DNA from: Verrucomicrobiales bacterium
Lineage (GTDB): Bacteria > Verrucomicrobiota > Verrucomicrobiia > Limisphaerales > SXQI01
NCBI GenBank assembly: GCA_005793025.1
Contig: SXQI01000194.1
Span: 1-14,527 of the forward strand
Direction of reading: 5' to 3'
Length of the DNA stretch: 14,527 bases
Below, in pieces: positions 1 to 7,310 of the stretch (its first letter is position 1; every line of letters starts with the position of its first letter). The notes below the pieces were generated by a model. That model searched no databases, was not told the origin of the DNA, and was given only the letters and a program-made list of their open reading frames with translations. A program made the position numbers and the translations under genes.

Positions 1-32
1 CGGCGGGGGTTGACATCACCATTAAGATTTGA
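1..32 (+). CDS. rpsJ: 30S ribosomal protein S10, C-terminal end only
   Basis: Only the last nine codons and the TGA stop (30-32) are present; the reading frame begins at base 3 and gives AGVDITIKI. This matches the very conserved C-terminal strand of S10. S10 lies in the head of the 30S subunit and also acts with NusB in transcription antitermination (family knowledge). It is normally the first gene of the S10 block, directly before rplC, which is what is seen here with a 5-nt gap. The fragment is short, so the identification rests on both the motif and the position. Confidence 0.88.
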   Translation, partial: AGVDITIKI

Positions 33-37
33 CGCTT

Positions 38-685
38 ATGCTCGGTTTGCTTGGAAAAAAATTAGGCCACACACGCGTTTACGACGCAAAAGGGAACCTC
101 ATCCCTGTGACAGTCGTTCAGGCTGGTCCCAATCGTGTGACACAGGTTAAGACAGTTCAGAACGACGGCTACAAAGCCGTTCAAATGGGTTTTGATGACC
201 AGAAGGAGAGCAGAGTTTCAAAAGCTTTGCTGGGCCATTTTGTCAAAGGTAAAGCCACTCCTACGAAGCGCTTACGCGAATTTCGGGATTTCCCGCTTGA
301 TGTGAAACCCGGTGATATCGTTGGGCCAGACATTTTTGCTCAAGGAGATTTCGTCGATGCGATCGGCGTCACCAAGGGACGAGGATTTGAGGGTGTCGTT
401 AAGCGCCACGGTTTCCGTGGTGGTGATATGACTCACGGTGCTAAGGGTTGGCATCGTCGTAGTGGTGCAATCGGACAGCGTCTGTTCCCCGGCACCGTCA
501 TGCGCGGTATGAAAATGCCCGGCCATATGGGTCAGGTGCGTCGCACAACACAAAATTTGGAGATTATTCAGGTCCGTCCTGAGGAGAATCTGTTGCTGAT
601 CAAGGGTTGTATGCCGGGTGCTGAAGGCGATTATGTCGTTATTCGCCAGGCCAAGAAAATTGCTAAAAAGGTATCAGCTAAGTAA
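38..685 (+). CDS. rplC: 50S ribosomal protein L3
   Basis: L3 is an early-assembly 50S protein that binds 23S rRNA near the 3' end and sends a loop toward the peptidyl transferase centre. The product is 215 aa, a normal length, starting MLGLLGKKLGHTRVYD like the family's MIGLLGKKLGMT start. The central loop is recognisable as KRHGFRGG (about 122-129) and then GAIGQRLFPGTVMRGMKMPG. An in-frame TTG at 29 would add three residues, but it overlaps the S10 stop and the family start fits the ATG at 38. There is no clear Shine-Dalgarno sequence; the start is 5 nt after rpsJ, so coupling is likely. Confidence 0.97.
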   Translation: MLGLLGKKLGHTRVYDAKGNLIPVTVVQAGPNRVTQVKTVQNDGYKAVQMGFDDQKESRVSKALLGHFVKGKATPTKRLREFRDFPLDVKPGDIVGPDIFAQGDFVDAIGVTKGRGFEGVVKRHGFRGGDMTHGAKGWHRRSGAIGQRLFPGTVMRGMKMPGHMGQVRRTTQNLEIIQVRPEENLLLIKGCMPGAEGDYVVIRQAKKIAKKVSAK

Positions 686-696
686 GGGACTGAGAC

Positions 697-1323
697 ATGA
701 AATTACCTGTTAAAGATATTAGCGGAAAACCAAAGGGCGAACTTGAGGTCAACCTTCCTTTGATCGAGGACGGACGCGGAACCCAAGCGGTTCACGACAC
801 CGTGGTCGCCTTCATGGCCGCTCAACGAAGTGGCACCGCTTGCACTAAGACTGCGGGCGACGTCAACGGCACCAACAAGAAACCTTGGAAACAAAAAGGT
901 ACTGGTCGCGCTCGTGCTGGTTCTTTTGCTTCACCCCTTTGGCGTGGTGGCGGTGTGGTCTTCGGACCCAAGCCCCGCTCCTATCGCAAGAAGGTGAGCA
1001 AATCCACTCGGCATCTCTCTTTGCGCAAAGCACTGACAGAGCGCCTTAAGAGCAGTGATATTCTCGTTGTGGATCAGATTACTTTCGAGACACCGAAAAC
1101 CAAAGGTTTTCAGTCATTCTTGGCCGCTCAGAATATTACCGGCACCGTCCTCATCGTTTCACAGGGGACCGACAAGAATCTCACACTTTCTGCACGAAAC
1201 GTCCCGGGCGTTGAGCTCACAACAAGCAAGGATTTGAACACATTCCAAGTCCTGCGTTACGACAAAATGATTGTCACACAGGGTGCCCTGCAAGATTTGC
1301 AGGATCGCTTGAACAAAGAATAA
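697..1323 (+). CDS. rplD: 50S ribosomal protein L4
   Basis: L4 binds domain I of 23S rRNA and lines the nascent-peptide exit tunnel; in enterobacteria it also represses its own operon (family knowledge). The 208-aa product has the long basic tunnel loop at about residues 61-76 (KKPWKQKGTGRARAGS), followed by SPLWRGGGVVFGPKPR at 79-94, both hallmarks of bacterial L4. An AAGGG ribosome-binding sequence (684-688) lies 8 nt before the ATG, one of the clearer ones in this window. It follows rplC by 11 nt. The leader where L4 would act in E. coli lies upstream of rpsJ and outside this window. Confidence 0.97.
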   Translation: MKLPVKDISGKPKGELEVNLPLIEDGRGTQAVHDTVVAFMAAQRSGTACTKTAGDVNGTNKKPWKQKGTGRARAGSFASPLWRGGGVVFGPKPRSYRKKVSKSTRHLSLRKALTERLKSSDILVVDQITFETPKTKGFQSFLAAQNITGTVLIVSQGTDKNLTLSARNVPGVELTTSKDLNTFQVLRYDKMIVTQGALQDLQDRLNKE

Positions 1324-1349
1324 CCGTCGTGCTGCAAAGGATTTGATCC

Positions 1350-1631
1350 ATGAATAGCTTTGATATTATCAAAACGGTTCGTCTAACCGAAAAGGGAACC
1401 CGCCAGACCGAGATCACCAACACCTTCACGGTGATTGCCGATACTCGCGCCAATAAGGTCCAGATCCGCCAAGCGGTTCAGGACCTGTTCAAGGTGAAGG
1501 TGGAAAAGGTAAATACTCTGAACGTCCGCGGTAAATCCCGCCGTCAGCGTACTTCGCAAGCCGGTTCCACCTCCGCGTGGAAGAAGGCTCTCGTGACACT
1601 CAAAAAGGGAGACAAGATCAGTCTAACCTAA
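1350..1631 (+). CDS. rplW: 50S ribosomal protein L23
   Basis: L23 sits at the exit of the peptide tunnel and is the docking site for trigger factor and SRP. The product is 93 aa, the usual size. The family pattern is seen as LTEKGT (12-17), then NKVQIRQAVQDLFKVKVEKV (35-54) leading into NTLNVRGKSRR. An AAAGGA ribosome-binding sequence at 1336-1341 sits 8 nt before the ATG. It is placed between rplD and rplB as in nearly all bacteria, with a 26-nt gap before it and 18 nt after. Confidence 0.95.
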   Translation: MNSFDIIKTVRLTEKGTRQTEITNTFTVIADTRANKVQIRQAVQDLFKVKVEKVNTLNVRGKSRRQRTSQAGSTSAWKKALVTLKKGDKISLT

Positions 1632-1649
1632 TCTCCAAGACGCCACGTT

Positions 1650-2495
1650 ATGCCAGTCAAAAAATTTCGCCCCTTAACACCTTCAACGCGATATATTACG
1701 ATCGCGTCCTACGACGAGATCACTAAATCACGTCCGGAGAAGAGCCTCGTCAAAACCCGGAAGAAAACGGGCGGACGCAACTCCTACGGACGGGTAACCA
1801 GCCGTGGTCGCGGTCAAGGACATAAGCAGAAGGTTCGCAATGTCGATTTCAAGCGCGAACGATTTGGTGTCGCAGCCAACGTCATCGCCATCGAATATGA
1901 TCCGATCCGCACCGCTCGACTTGCGTTGCTTGAATATACTGATGGCGAACGCCGCTACATTTTAGCTCCAGTCGGTCTTTCTGTCGGAACCAAAGTTAGC
2001 AGTGGGCCAGCTGCTGCTCCCGAGGTCGGGAATGCTCTTCCGCTAAAGAATATTCCGGTCGGCGTTTCTGTCCACAATATCGAAATGATCCCTGGTGGTG
2101 GGGCGCAGATGGTGCGTTCAGCTGGTGGTGAAGCTACCTTGATGTCACGCGATGAAGGGCATGCACAATTACGGCTTCCTTCCGGTGAAATCCGGAAAGT
2201 TAACGAGAATTGCCTCGCTACAATCGGACAAGTCGGCAACAGTGAACATGAGAATGTCATGCTCGGTAAAGCTGGACGATCCCGCCATCGTGGCAGGCGC
2301 CCACTGAGCCGTGGTGTTGCTAAGAACCCGGTCGATCACCCGATGGGTGGTGGTGCCGGTAAAACCTCCGGTGGCGGTCATCCGGTCACTCCTTGGGGTG
2401 TGATCACTAAGGGGTATAAGACTCGTAAGAAATTTAAGCAATCTAACCGCCTGATCGTTGCCCGACGCAACGGTCGCCCACTCAAGACTAAGTAA
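1650..2495 (+). CDS. rplB: 50S ribosomal protein L2
   Basis: L2 is one of the most conserved 50S proteins; it binds 23S rRNA, is needed for subunit joining and sits near the peptidyl transferase centre. The 281-aa product is close to the usual 273-278. It opens with the basic KKTGGRNSYGRVTSRGRGQG segment and ends with the loop NPVDHPMGGGAGKTSGGGHP and PWGVITKGYKTR. The His near residue 244 corresponds to the functionally important E. coli His229. The common HPHGGG is HPMGGG here, a modest variation. No Shine-Dalgarno sequence is seen in the 18-nt gap after rplW; the start is preceded by GTT. Confidence 0.98.
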   Translation: MPVKKFRPLTPSTRYITIASYDEITKSRPEKSLVKTRKKTGGRNSYGRVTSRGRGQGHKQKVRNVDFKRERFGVAANVIAIEYDPIRTARLALLEYTDGERRYILAPVGLSVGTKVSSGPAAAPEVGNALPLKNIPVGVSVHNIEMIPGGGAQMVRSAGGEATLMSRDEGHAQLRLPSGEIRKVNENCLATIGQVGNSEHENVMLGKAGRSRHRGRRPLSRGVAKNPVDHPMGGGAGKTSGGGHPVTPWGVITKGYKTRKKFKQSNRLIVARRNGRPLKTK

Positions 2496-2497
2496 TT

Positions 2498-2779
2498 ATG
2501 GGACGCTCAATTAAGAAAGGGCCGTTTGTTGACGCCCACGTCATCGAGAAGATTCAGAAGATGAACGCTACTGGTTCAAAGAAGCCGATCAAAACATGGT
2601 CGCGCCGTTCGATGATTACTCCAGAGTTCGTTGGACACACCTTTAGTGTGCATAACGGCAAAGTTTTTCACCCAGTGTTCGTTACTGAGAACATGGTAGG
2701 TCACCGGTTAGGTGAGTTTTCTCTCACGCGAACCTTTAAGAAACATGGTGCGCACACTGCAAAGGCTGAGGCCAAGTAG
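2498..2779 (+). CDS. rpsS: 30S ribosomal protein S19
   Basis: S19 binds the 30S head next to S13 and contacts the A-site region. The product is 93 aa and starts MGRSIKKGPFVDAHV, almost the family consensus. Further conserved blocks are WSRRSMITPEFVGHTFSVHNG (split here: WSRRS at 34-38, ITPEFVGHTFSVHNG at 40-54) and GHRLGEFSLTRTFKKH (68-83). Only 2 nt separate it from the rplB stop and there is no Shine-Dalgarno sequence, which points to translational coupling with rplB. Confidence 0.97.
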   Translation: MGRSIKKGPFVDAHVIEKIQKMNATGSKKPIKTWSRRSMITPEFVGHTFSVHNGKVFHPVFVTENMVGHRLGEFSLTRTFKKHGAHTAKAEAK

Positions 2780-2790
2780 CCCTTAATTGT

Positions 2791-3123
2791 ATGGAAGTTT
2801 TATCGATTACTAAAAATGTCCGTATGTCTCCGCAGAAGATGCGTGAGGTCGTGCGACAGATTCAGGGATTGGCAGCTAACGACGCGATGGCGGTTTTAGC
2901 CGTGATCCCTCGCAAGTCTGCCCGTGTGGTGTCTAAGACCCTTAAGTCCGCGATTGCCAACGCTGAACATAACCATCGTCTCGACCCCAATACCTTGATC
3001 GTCAAGGAGGCAGTTGCTGGGGCTGCTACCACTTATAAACGCGTCACACCAAAGGCCCGTGGCTCTATGGGGCCCATCCTTAAACGGAATTGCCACGTCA
3101 GAATAATCGTATCCGACCTCTAA
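2791..3123 (+). CDS. rplV: 50S ribosomal protein L22
   Basis: L22 contacts all 23S rRNA domains, and its beta-hairpin lines the exit tunnel beside L4; changes in that hairpin give macrolide resistance in other bacteria. The product is 110 aa, the normal length. Seen: VRMSPQKMREVVRQIQG (10-26), ANAEHNH, and the tunnel-hairpin region TTYKRVTPKARGSMGPILKR, ending HVRIIVSDL. The start ATG lies 11 nt after rpsS with no Shine-Dalgarno sequence close to it. Confidence 0.96.
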   Translation: MEVLSITKNVRMSPQKMREVVRQIQGLAANDAMAVLAVIPRKSARVVSKTLKSAIANAEHNHRLDPNTLIVKEAVAGAATTYKRVTPKARGSMGPILKRNCHVRIIVSDL

Positions 3124-3127
3124 TCGT

Positions 3128-3817
3128 ATGGGACAAAAGACCAACCCGATCGGTTTCCGTATCGCCGTCAACAAAGACTGGCGCTCAAAGTGGTATTCCA
3201 CGAAAAAAGATTTCGGTCGTTTACTAGCCGAAGATCAAAAGATTCGCGAGATCCTCAAATCTAAGCTCGAATCCGCCTCAGTGCCACGCATTCAGATCGA
3301 GCGCGCCGCAAACCGTTGCCGCATCACGATCTATACTGCCCGTCCTGGTGTGGTCATCGGACGGAAAGGGACCGAGATCGACAAGATGAAAGAGGAACTC
3401 GGCAAGATGACCGGCAAGGACATCTATGTTGATATCCAAGAGGTCAAGAGCCCCGAAATCGATGCTCAATTGGTCGCAGAGAATATCGCGATGCAATTGG
3501 AACGCCGGATTTCCTTCCGCCGCGCGATGAAGAAAGCGGTCCAGACTGCAATGGATTTCAAGGCAGTTGGGATCAAGGTGCGTTGTGCTGGTCGTTTGGG
3601 TGGTGCTGAAATTGCACGCGTCGAATCCTACCACCAAGGAAGTGTTCCGTTGCACACACTCCGTGCTAACATTGATTATGGTTTTGCCGAAGCCAAAACA
3701 GTTTACGGTAAACTCGGAATCAAATGTTGGATTTGCAAGGGAGAAAACAAGCCGACGCGTTCTGCGGCGGATCGTGAACGAGATCGCGCCGAGAATCCAG
3801 CAGACCAAAGCGCATAA
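3128..3817 (+). CDS. rpsC: 30S ribosomal protein S3
   Basis: S3 is a 30S head protein at the mRNA entry channel and contributes to mRNA unwinding. The 229-aa product starts MGQKTNPIGFRI as usual. A KH domain follows, with the GRKG loop at residues 78-81 (VVIGRKGTEID). The C-terminal domain carries GRLGGAEIARVESYHQGS, then PLHTLRANIDYG and YGKLGIKCWICKGE. The tail after 205 is short, charged and not conserved. It begins 4 nt after rplV without a Shine-Dalgarno sequence. It is followed by an unusually long gap of 66 nt containing a possible hairpin. Confidence 0.97.
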   Translation: MGQKTNPIGFRIAVNKDWRSKWYSTKKDFGRLLAEDQKIREILKSKLESASVPRIQIERAANRCRITIYTARPGVVIGRKGTEIDKMKEELGKMTGKDIYVDIQEVKSPEIDAQLVAENIAMQLERRISFRRAMKKAVQTAMDFKAVGIKVRCAGRLGGAEIARVESYHQGSVPLHTLRANIDYGFAEAKTVYGKLGIKCWICKGENKPTRSAADRERDRAENPADQSA

Positions 3818-3830
3818 TTTTAACAAAACA

Positions 3831-3857
3831 GCCTTGACTGCGCTTTTGCAGTAGGGC
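3831..3857 (+). promoter_or_regulatory. possible RNA hairpin in the rpsC–rplP gap
   Basis: The 66-nt gap after rpsC contains an imperfect inverted repeat. GCCTT (3831-3835) pairs with AGGGC (3853-3857), using one T·G pair, and ACTGCG (3837-3842) pairs with TGCAGT (3847-3852), with G3836 bulged and loop CTTT. No T-run follows, so it does not look like an intrinsic terminator. It could be an internal processing or regulatory structure in the mRNA, or chance. The function is unknown. Confidence 0.35.
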
Positions 3858-3883
3858 GAGAAAAGAATTTAAGAGAATTTGTT

Positions 3884-4303
3884 ATGTCGATGATGCCCGC
3901 CAGAGTAAAGTATCGCAAAATGCAGCGTGGTGCCCGCAGGGGTCTCGCCACGCGCGGCAACACCGTCGCATTCGGCGAATACGGGTTGCAAGCATTAGAG
4001 CGTTGCTGGATGGATACAAAGCAGATTGAAGCTGCTCGTGTCGCGATCACCCGTTATATGAAGCGTCGTGGTAAGGTTTGGATCCGGATTTTTCCTGACA
4101 AATCCTTTACCAAGAAGCCGCTCGAAGTTCGTATGGGTACCGGTAAAGGGGGAGTTGAATCCTGGGTTGCAGTTATTCGACCTGCACTGGTTTTGTTTGA
4201 GGTGGATGGAGTTACCGAGGCCATTGCCCGGGAAGGGATGCGTTTGGCCGCTGACAAGTTGCCCATCCGGACCAAGTTTATTTCACGGCACGCAGTTTCT
4301 TAA
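3884..4303 (+). CDS. rplP: 50S ribosomal protein L16
   Basis: L16 organises the A-site side of the 50S subunit and is a late-assembly protein. The product is 139 aa, within the family range of 136-144. Conserved stretches: VKYRKMQRGARRGLATRGNT (8-27), FGEYGLQALE, QIEAAR (47-52), and GKVWIRIFPDKSFTKKPLEV (63-82), then RMGTGKG. The ATG at 3884 has AAGAGA (3871-3876) 7 nt upstream. In-frame ATGs at 3890 and 3893 align better with the usual MLMPKR-type start but would be farther from that site, so the first two residues are uncertain. Confidence 0.95.
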   Translation: MSMMPARVKYRKMQRGARRGLATRGNTVAFGEYGLQALERCWMDTKQIEAARVAITRYMKRRGKVWIRIFPDKSFTKKPLEVRMGTGKGGVESWVAVIRPALVLFEVDGVTEAIAREGMRLAADKLPIRTKFISRHAVS

Positions 4304-4316
4304 GAGGGTTAGAGAG

Positions 4317-4514
4317 ATGAAGAAGACGAATTATCAAGATTTAACGGCTGTCGAGTTAGCGGTCAAAGGCCGCGACATGCGTCAGGAGCTGTTCAACCTG
4401 CGTTTGCGGCAGGCTACCAGCCAATTGGATAAGCCATCGCAGATGCGCACGCTTCGCAAGGAGATTGCTCGCCTCGAGACACAGCTCACCGTTCTCCGCA
4501 ATAAAGCAGCCTAA
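4317..4514 (+). CDS. rpmC: 50S ribosomal protein L29
   Basis: L29 is a small two-helix protein at the tunnel exit, beside L23. The frame stays open far upstream through rplP, but the family length (about 60-70 aa) and start point to the ATG at 4317, giving 65 aa beginning MKKTNYQDLTAVEL. AAGAGGG at 4302-4308, overlapping the rplP stop, lies 8 nt before this ATG and supports the choice. The conserved ELFNLRLRQATSQLDKPSQM segment and the helical C-terminus with spaced Leu/Ile residues (IARLETQLTVLRNK) fit L29. Confidence 0.93.
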   Translation: MKKTNYQDLTAVELAVKGRDMRQELFNLRLRQATSQLDKPSQMRTLRKEIARLETQLTVLRNKAA

Positions 4515-4525
4515 TCTGCACACGT

Positions 4526-4822
4526 ATGTCAGAAACAACGAATACCCCCGCACGCAGTCACCGCAAGGAACGGACCGGCGAAGTCATCTCAAACAAGATG
4601 ACCAAGACCATCGTAGTGCGAGTTGAACGCCGTTTTCGTCACCCTCAGTTCAAGAAGGTTGTGACACAGTTTCATAAACTTTACGCCCATGATGAGAAGA
4701 GTGTGGCGAAAATTGGTGACCGTGTCCTCATTCAGGAGACTCGGCCACTTTCCAAATTAAAGTCATGGCGGCTAGTTGAGATCGTTGAACACAACAAGGA
4801 CGCGGAACCCGTGGTTGCCTAA
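4526..4822 (+). CDS. rpsQ: 30S ribosomal protein S17
   Basis: S17 is an OB-fold primary binding protein of the 30S body. The product is 98 aa. After a short, non-conserved 14-residue N-terminal tail come the family motifs RTGEVISNKMTKTIVVRVER (16-35), HPQFKKVV, KLYAHDE (51-57) and IGDRVLIQETRPLSKLKSWR (63-82). The start at 4526 is 11 nt after rpmC and has no Shine-Dalgarno sequence. It is the last gene of the S10 block. Its stop codon lies inside a short palindrome before rplN. Confidence 0.96.
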   Translation: MSETTNTPARSHRKERTGEVISNKMTKTIVVRVERRFRHPQFKKVVTQFHKLYAHDEKSVAKIGDRVLIQETRPLSKLKSWRLVEIVEHNKDAEPVVA

Positions 4823-4829
4823 CTTAGGC
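4817..4829 (+). repeat. short perfect palindrome over the rpsQ stop, before rplN
   Basis: GCCTAA C TTAGGC is a perfect 6-bp inverted repeat around one base; as RNA it would fold as GCCTA / loop ACT / TAGGC. It contains the rpsQ stop (TAA 4820-4822) and ends 7 nt before the rplN start. It lies at the boundary between the S10 and spc blocks. A palindrome this short can easily occur by chance. Confidence 0.25.
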
Positions 4830-4836
4830 TCATTTT

Positions 4837-5202
4837 ATGTTGCAAATTCGTTCAATTACAGACGTCGCCGATAACTCGGGTGCCAAACGTGCGGCGACTA
4901 TCGGAGTTTTAGGTAAGAACCAACGCTACGCGGCAGTGGGTGATATTATTAAGGCTCACATCAAGGAAGCGACGCCCGATGGAACCGTGAAAAAGGGTGA
5001 GGTCGTAAACGCAGTGGTCGTTCGGACTAAGGACGCAATCCGACGTGCGGATGGTTCCTACCTGCGTTTTGATTCCAACGCGATCGTAATCATTGATAAG
5101 GATAATAATCCTCGTGGCACACGTATTTTTGGGCCTGTCGCCCGGGAACTACGCGACAAAAAGTTCATGAAGATCATTTCCCTCGCACCAGAGGTTGTCT
5201 AA
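4837..5202 (+). CDS. rplN: 50S ribosomal protein L14
   Basis: L14 lies at the 50S face, bridges to 16S rRNA h14 and is a docking site for the silencing factor RsfS. The product is 121 aa, the standard length. Clear signatures are VADNSGAK (10-17), YAAVGDIIKAHIKEATPDG, the basic VKKGEVVNAVVVRTK segment, and PRGTRIFGPVAREL (92-105), ending MKIISLAPEVV. It opens the spc-type block. The start has only a weak AGG upstream and is preceded by TTTT. Confidence 0.97.
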   Translation: MLQIRSITDVADNSGAKRAATIGVLGKNQRYAAVGDIIKAHIKEATPDGTVKKGEVVNAVVVRTKDAIRRADGSYLRFDSNAIVIIDKDNNPRGTRIFGPVARELRDKKFMKIISLAPEVV

Positions 5203-5237
5203 CATTCAGCCCGATTAAATTTCGAACAAGTTAGAGT

Positions 5238-5513
5238 ATGTCAAAGACACATGTAAAAAAGGGTGAGGAAGTGGTCGTCATTTCCGGAGCCGAGCGGGGT
5301 AAGAGGGGTAAGGTGATCAGTGTCACTTCCTCTGGAGAGCGCGTGATCCTCGAGGGCATCAAGATGATCAAGCGTCACACCCGCAAGAGCCAACAGCATC
5401 CCCAAGGAGCGATTATCCAACGGGAAGGAACTGTTCACATTTCCAACGTGATGGCCGTTGCCAATTTCGATGCCCGTGCTGCAAAACGAGGCACAGCTGA
5501 AACGAAGGCATAA
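5238..5513 (+). CDS. rplX: 50S ribosomal protein L24
   Basis: L24 is an assembly initiator that binds the 5' end of 23S rRNA. The product is 91 aa, slightly short for a family often 100-105 aa. A KOW motif covers about 9-35, with GAERGKRGKVISV; later IKMIKRHTRKSQQHPQGAII (41-60) and the HISNV segment are typical. The last ten residues (AAKRGTAETK) look like a simple basic tail. A 35-nt gap precedes the start and has no Shine-Dalgarno sequence. The stop TAA shares its last base with the upstream candidate ATG of rplE. Confidence 0.95.
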   Translation: MSKTHVKKGEEVVVISGAERGKRGKVISVTSSGERVILEGIKMIKRHTRKSQQHPQGAIIQREGTVHISNVMAVANFDARAAKRGTAETKA

Positions 5514-6064
5514 TGAGTATGAATTCCAGACTTTCAAAAAAGTATTCCGAAGAAGTGAAGCCTGCGCTCACTGAGAAACGCTCCTACAAGAACTCTCACG
5601 AGGTTCCCACAATGACGAAGATCGTCATTAATATGGGTGTGAGTGCGTCGTTGGAGAAGGGTGCCGTGGATGAAGCGGTTCGCGATTTGACCTTGATCAC
5701 TGGGCGCAAACCCGTTATCAACAAGGCACGTAAGAGCATTGCGAACTTCAAACTTCGCGAAGGCCAGTCGATTGGTTGTCACGTGACATTGCGTCGCGAT
5801 GCGATGTATGAGTTTTTTGACCGCTTGGTGGCGGCAGCTCTTCCTCGTATTCGCGATTTTCGTGGTGTTTCACGACGATCGTTCGATGGTCGTGGGAATT
5901 ATTCCCTCGGACTCGCGGATCAAACAATCTTCCCTGAGATTGATTTGGAGAAAATTAAGCGAACACAGGGAATGGATGTTACCATCGTTACTTCCGCAAA
6001 AACGGATGAGGAAGCGTTGGACTTTTTGAAAATGATGGGGATGCCGTTTGCAGAATCTCGATAA
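5513..6064 (+). CDS. rplE: 50S ribosomal protein L5
   Basis: L5 binds 5S rRNA and forms the central protuberance with L18. The 183-aa product is the usual size. Seen: VPTMTKIVINMGVS, ITGRKPVINKARKSIANFKL (about 60-79), LREGQSIGCHVTLR, and DFRGVSRRSFDGRGNYSLGL near 117-136. Two starts are possible: ATG 5513, overlapping the rplX stop as TAATG with GAAGG 4 nt upstream, or ATG 5519, where GAAGG would be 10 nt away. I list the longer form. Either implies coupling to rplX. Confidence 0.95.
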   Translation: MSMNSRLSKKYSEEVKPALTEKRSYKNSHEVPTMTKIVINMGVSASLEKGAVDEAVRDLTLITGRKPVINKARKSIANFKLREGQSIGCHVTLRRDAMYEFFDRLVAAALPRIRDFRGVSRRSFDGRGNYSLGLADQTIFPEIDLEKIKRTQGMDVTIVTSAKTDEEALDFLKMMGMPFAESR

Positions 6065-6069
6065 TTGAT

Positions 6070-6339
6070 ATGGCTAAAGCTTCTTGGTTGGAGCGCGAAA
6101 AGAAAAAACGCGCGACCGTGTTAAAATACGCCAAGCTCCGTGCGGAGCTTAAGGCGAAGGGCGATTATGCCGGGCTAATTAAACTGCCGAAGAACGCAAG
6201 CCCAGTGCGTGTCACCAATCGTTGCTCGATGAGCGGTCGTCGCCACGGCTTTATTCGTAAGTTTGGTTGCTCGCGTTTGACCTTTCGTGAACTGGCGTTA
6301 AACGGCTTGATCCCGGGCGTGACGAAATCCAGTTGGTAA
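6070..6339 (+). CDS. rpsN: 30S ribosomal protein S14, zinc-independent type
   Basis: S14 is a late-assembling 30S head protein. The product is 89 aa with MAKASWLEREKKR-like opening, SPVRVTNRC, GRRHGFIRKFG (56-66) and the end GLIPGVTKSSW. The zinc form of S14 has two CxxC pairs; here only C52 and C67 occur, spaced 15 apart and not in the zinc-ligand positions, so this is the C-minus type. It starts 5 nt after rplE without a Shine-Dalgarno sequence. Confidence 0.96.
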   Translation: MAKASWLEREKKKRATVLKYAKLRAELKAKGDYAGLIKLPKNASPVRVTNRCSMSGRRHGFIRKFGCSRLTFRELALNGLIPGVTKSSW

Positions 6340-6343
6340 TTCT

Positions 6344-6730
6344 ATGAGCGATCCTATTTCCGATTTATTGACCCGTATCCGCAATGCAAGTCAAGCGTTG
6401 CTTCCCGAGATCGAAGTTTCTCACTCCAAGATGAAGGAGAGCATTGCTCGCATTTTGAAGCATGAGGGTTATGTCACTGATTTCAATGTTGAGGGGAGCA
6501 AAATTAAAAAGCTCCGCGTTAAGTTGAAATACCAGGGCCGTAAGGGTGTGATCGTCGGCTTACGCCGGGTCAGCACTCCTGGACTCCGGCGTTATGTTGG
6601 GTCCACAGAGATTCCACGGGTTCTGGGTGGAATGGGGACCGCAATTGTTTCAACCCCCAAAGGTGTTCTGACAGGGGTTCAGGCTCGCAAGCAGAATGTG
6701 GGTGGCGAGATTCTTTGTTTTATTTGGTAA
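6344..6730 (+). CDS. rpsH: 30S ribosomal protein S8
   Basis: S8 is a primary 16S rRNA-binding protein that organises the central domain and, in E. coli, represses the spc operon by binding its mRNA (family knowledge). The product is 128 aa. It starts MSDPISDLLTRIRNA as in the family; the RNA-binding loop STPKG is at 103-107, followed by the conserved end ARKQNVGGEILCFIW. Only 4 nt separate it from rpsN and there is no Shine-Dalgarno sequence. I could not identify an S8-like target site in this window. Confidence 0.97.
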   Translation: MSDPISDLLTRIRNASQALLPEIEVSHSKMKESIARILKHEGYVTDFNVEGSKIKKLRVKLKYQGRKGVIVGLRRVSTPGLRRYVGSTEIPRVLGGMGTAIVSTPKGVLTGVQARKQNVGGEILCFIW

Positions 6731-6741
6731 TTTTTTAAGTT

Positions 6742-7278
6742 ATGTCACGGATTGGAAAAATTCCGGTGTCCATCCCGGCCAAAGTTAAGGTTGAGGTGAA
6801 AGGACGCTGCGTATCAGTGGATGGCCCTAAGGGAAAACTGCAGTTCAACGCGCCAAAGCGTTCGACCGTCGTGGTGAATGGGGATCAGGTTGTGGTTACG
6901 CGTGATGGTGAAGATTCCGAGGCCAAGGCATTGCATGGTCTGACCCGCTCCATTGTTCAAAACATGGTCAAGGGTGTCAGCGATGGTTTTGTCAAAAAGC
7001 TGGAGATCCAAGGCGTTGGCTTCAAGGCCGTGGTTCAGGGTAAAAATGTCAATCTAACTTTAGGTTACTCGCACCCACTGCTTTATCCTATTCCCGACCA
7101 AATCAAAGTGACAGTCGAGGAGAACACCAAATTAACCATCGAAGGACCTGATAAGCAGGTTGTGGGATTGGTGGCTTCCGAGATTCGCGCTTATTATCCA
7201 CCAGAGCCTTATAAAGGCAAGGGAGTCCGTTATGCCGGTGAAAAGGTCAAGCGCAAAGAAGGCAAGACCGTTCAGTAA
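6742..7278 (+). CDS. rplF: 50S ribosomal protein L6
   Basis: L6 is a two-domain 50S protein near the sarcin-ricin loop and the factor-binding site. The product is 178 aa, the standard size. It opens MSRIGKIPVSIP, has the LHGLTRSIVQNMVKGVSDGF segment near 75-94, and ends with the highly conserved PEPYKGKGVRYAGEKVKRKE (about 154-173). The start lies 11 nt after rpsH, in a T-rich leader without a Shine-Dalgarno sequence. A 63-nt gap follows. Confidence 0.97.
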   Translation: MSRIGKIPVSIPAKVKVEVKGRCVSVDGPKGKLQFNAPKRSTVVVNGDQVVVTRDGEDSEAKALHGLTRSIVQNMVKGVSDGFVKKLEIQGVGFKAVVQGKNVNLTLGYSHPLLYPIPDQIKVTVEENTKLTIEGPDKQVVGLVASEIRAYYPPEPYKGKGVRYAGEKVKRKEGKTVQ

Positions 7279-7310
7279 ACTTTGGGATTTTTTACTACAG
7301 AATTTTAATT

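Noticed and set aside
29..37. TTG at 29 as the rplC start
   Set aside because: It overlaps the S10 stop and adds three residues outside the family's usual start; ATG 38 fits L3 directly.
3278..3826. 182-aa minus-strand reading frame opposite rpsC
   Set aside because: Antisense shadow of the S3 gene, with no recognisable motif or ribosome-binding sequence.
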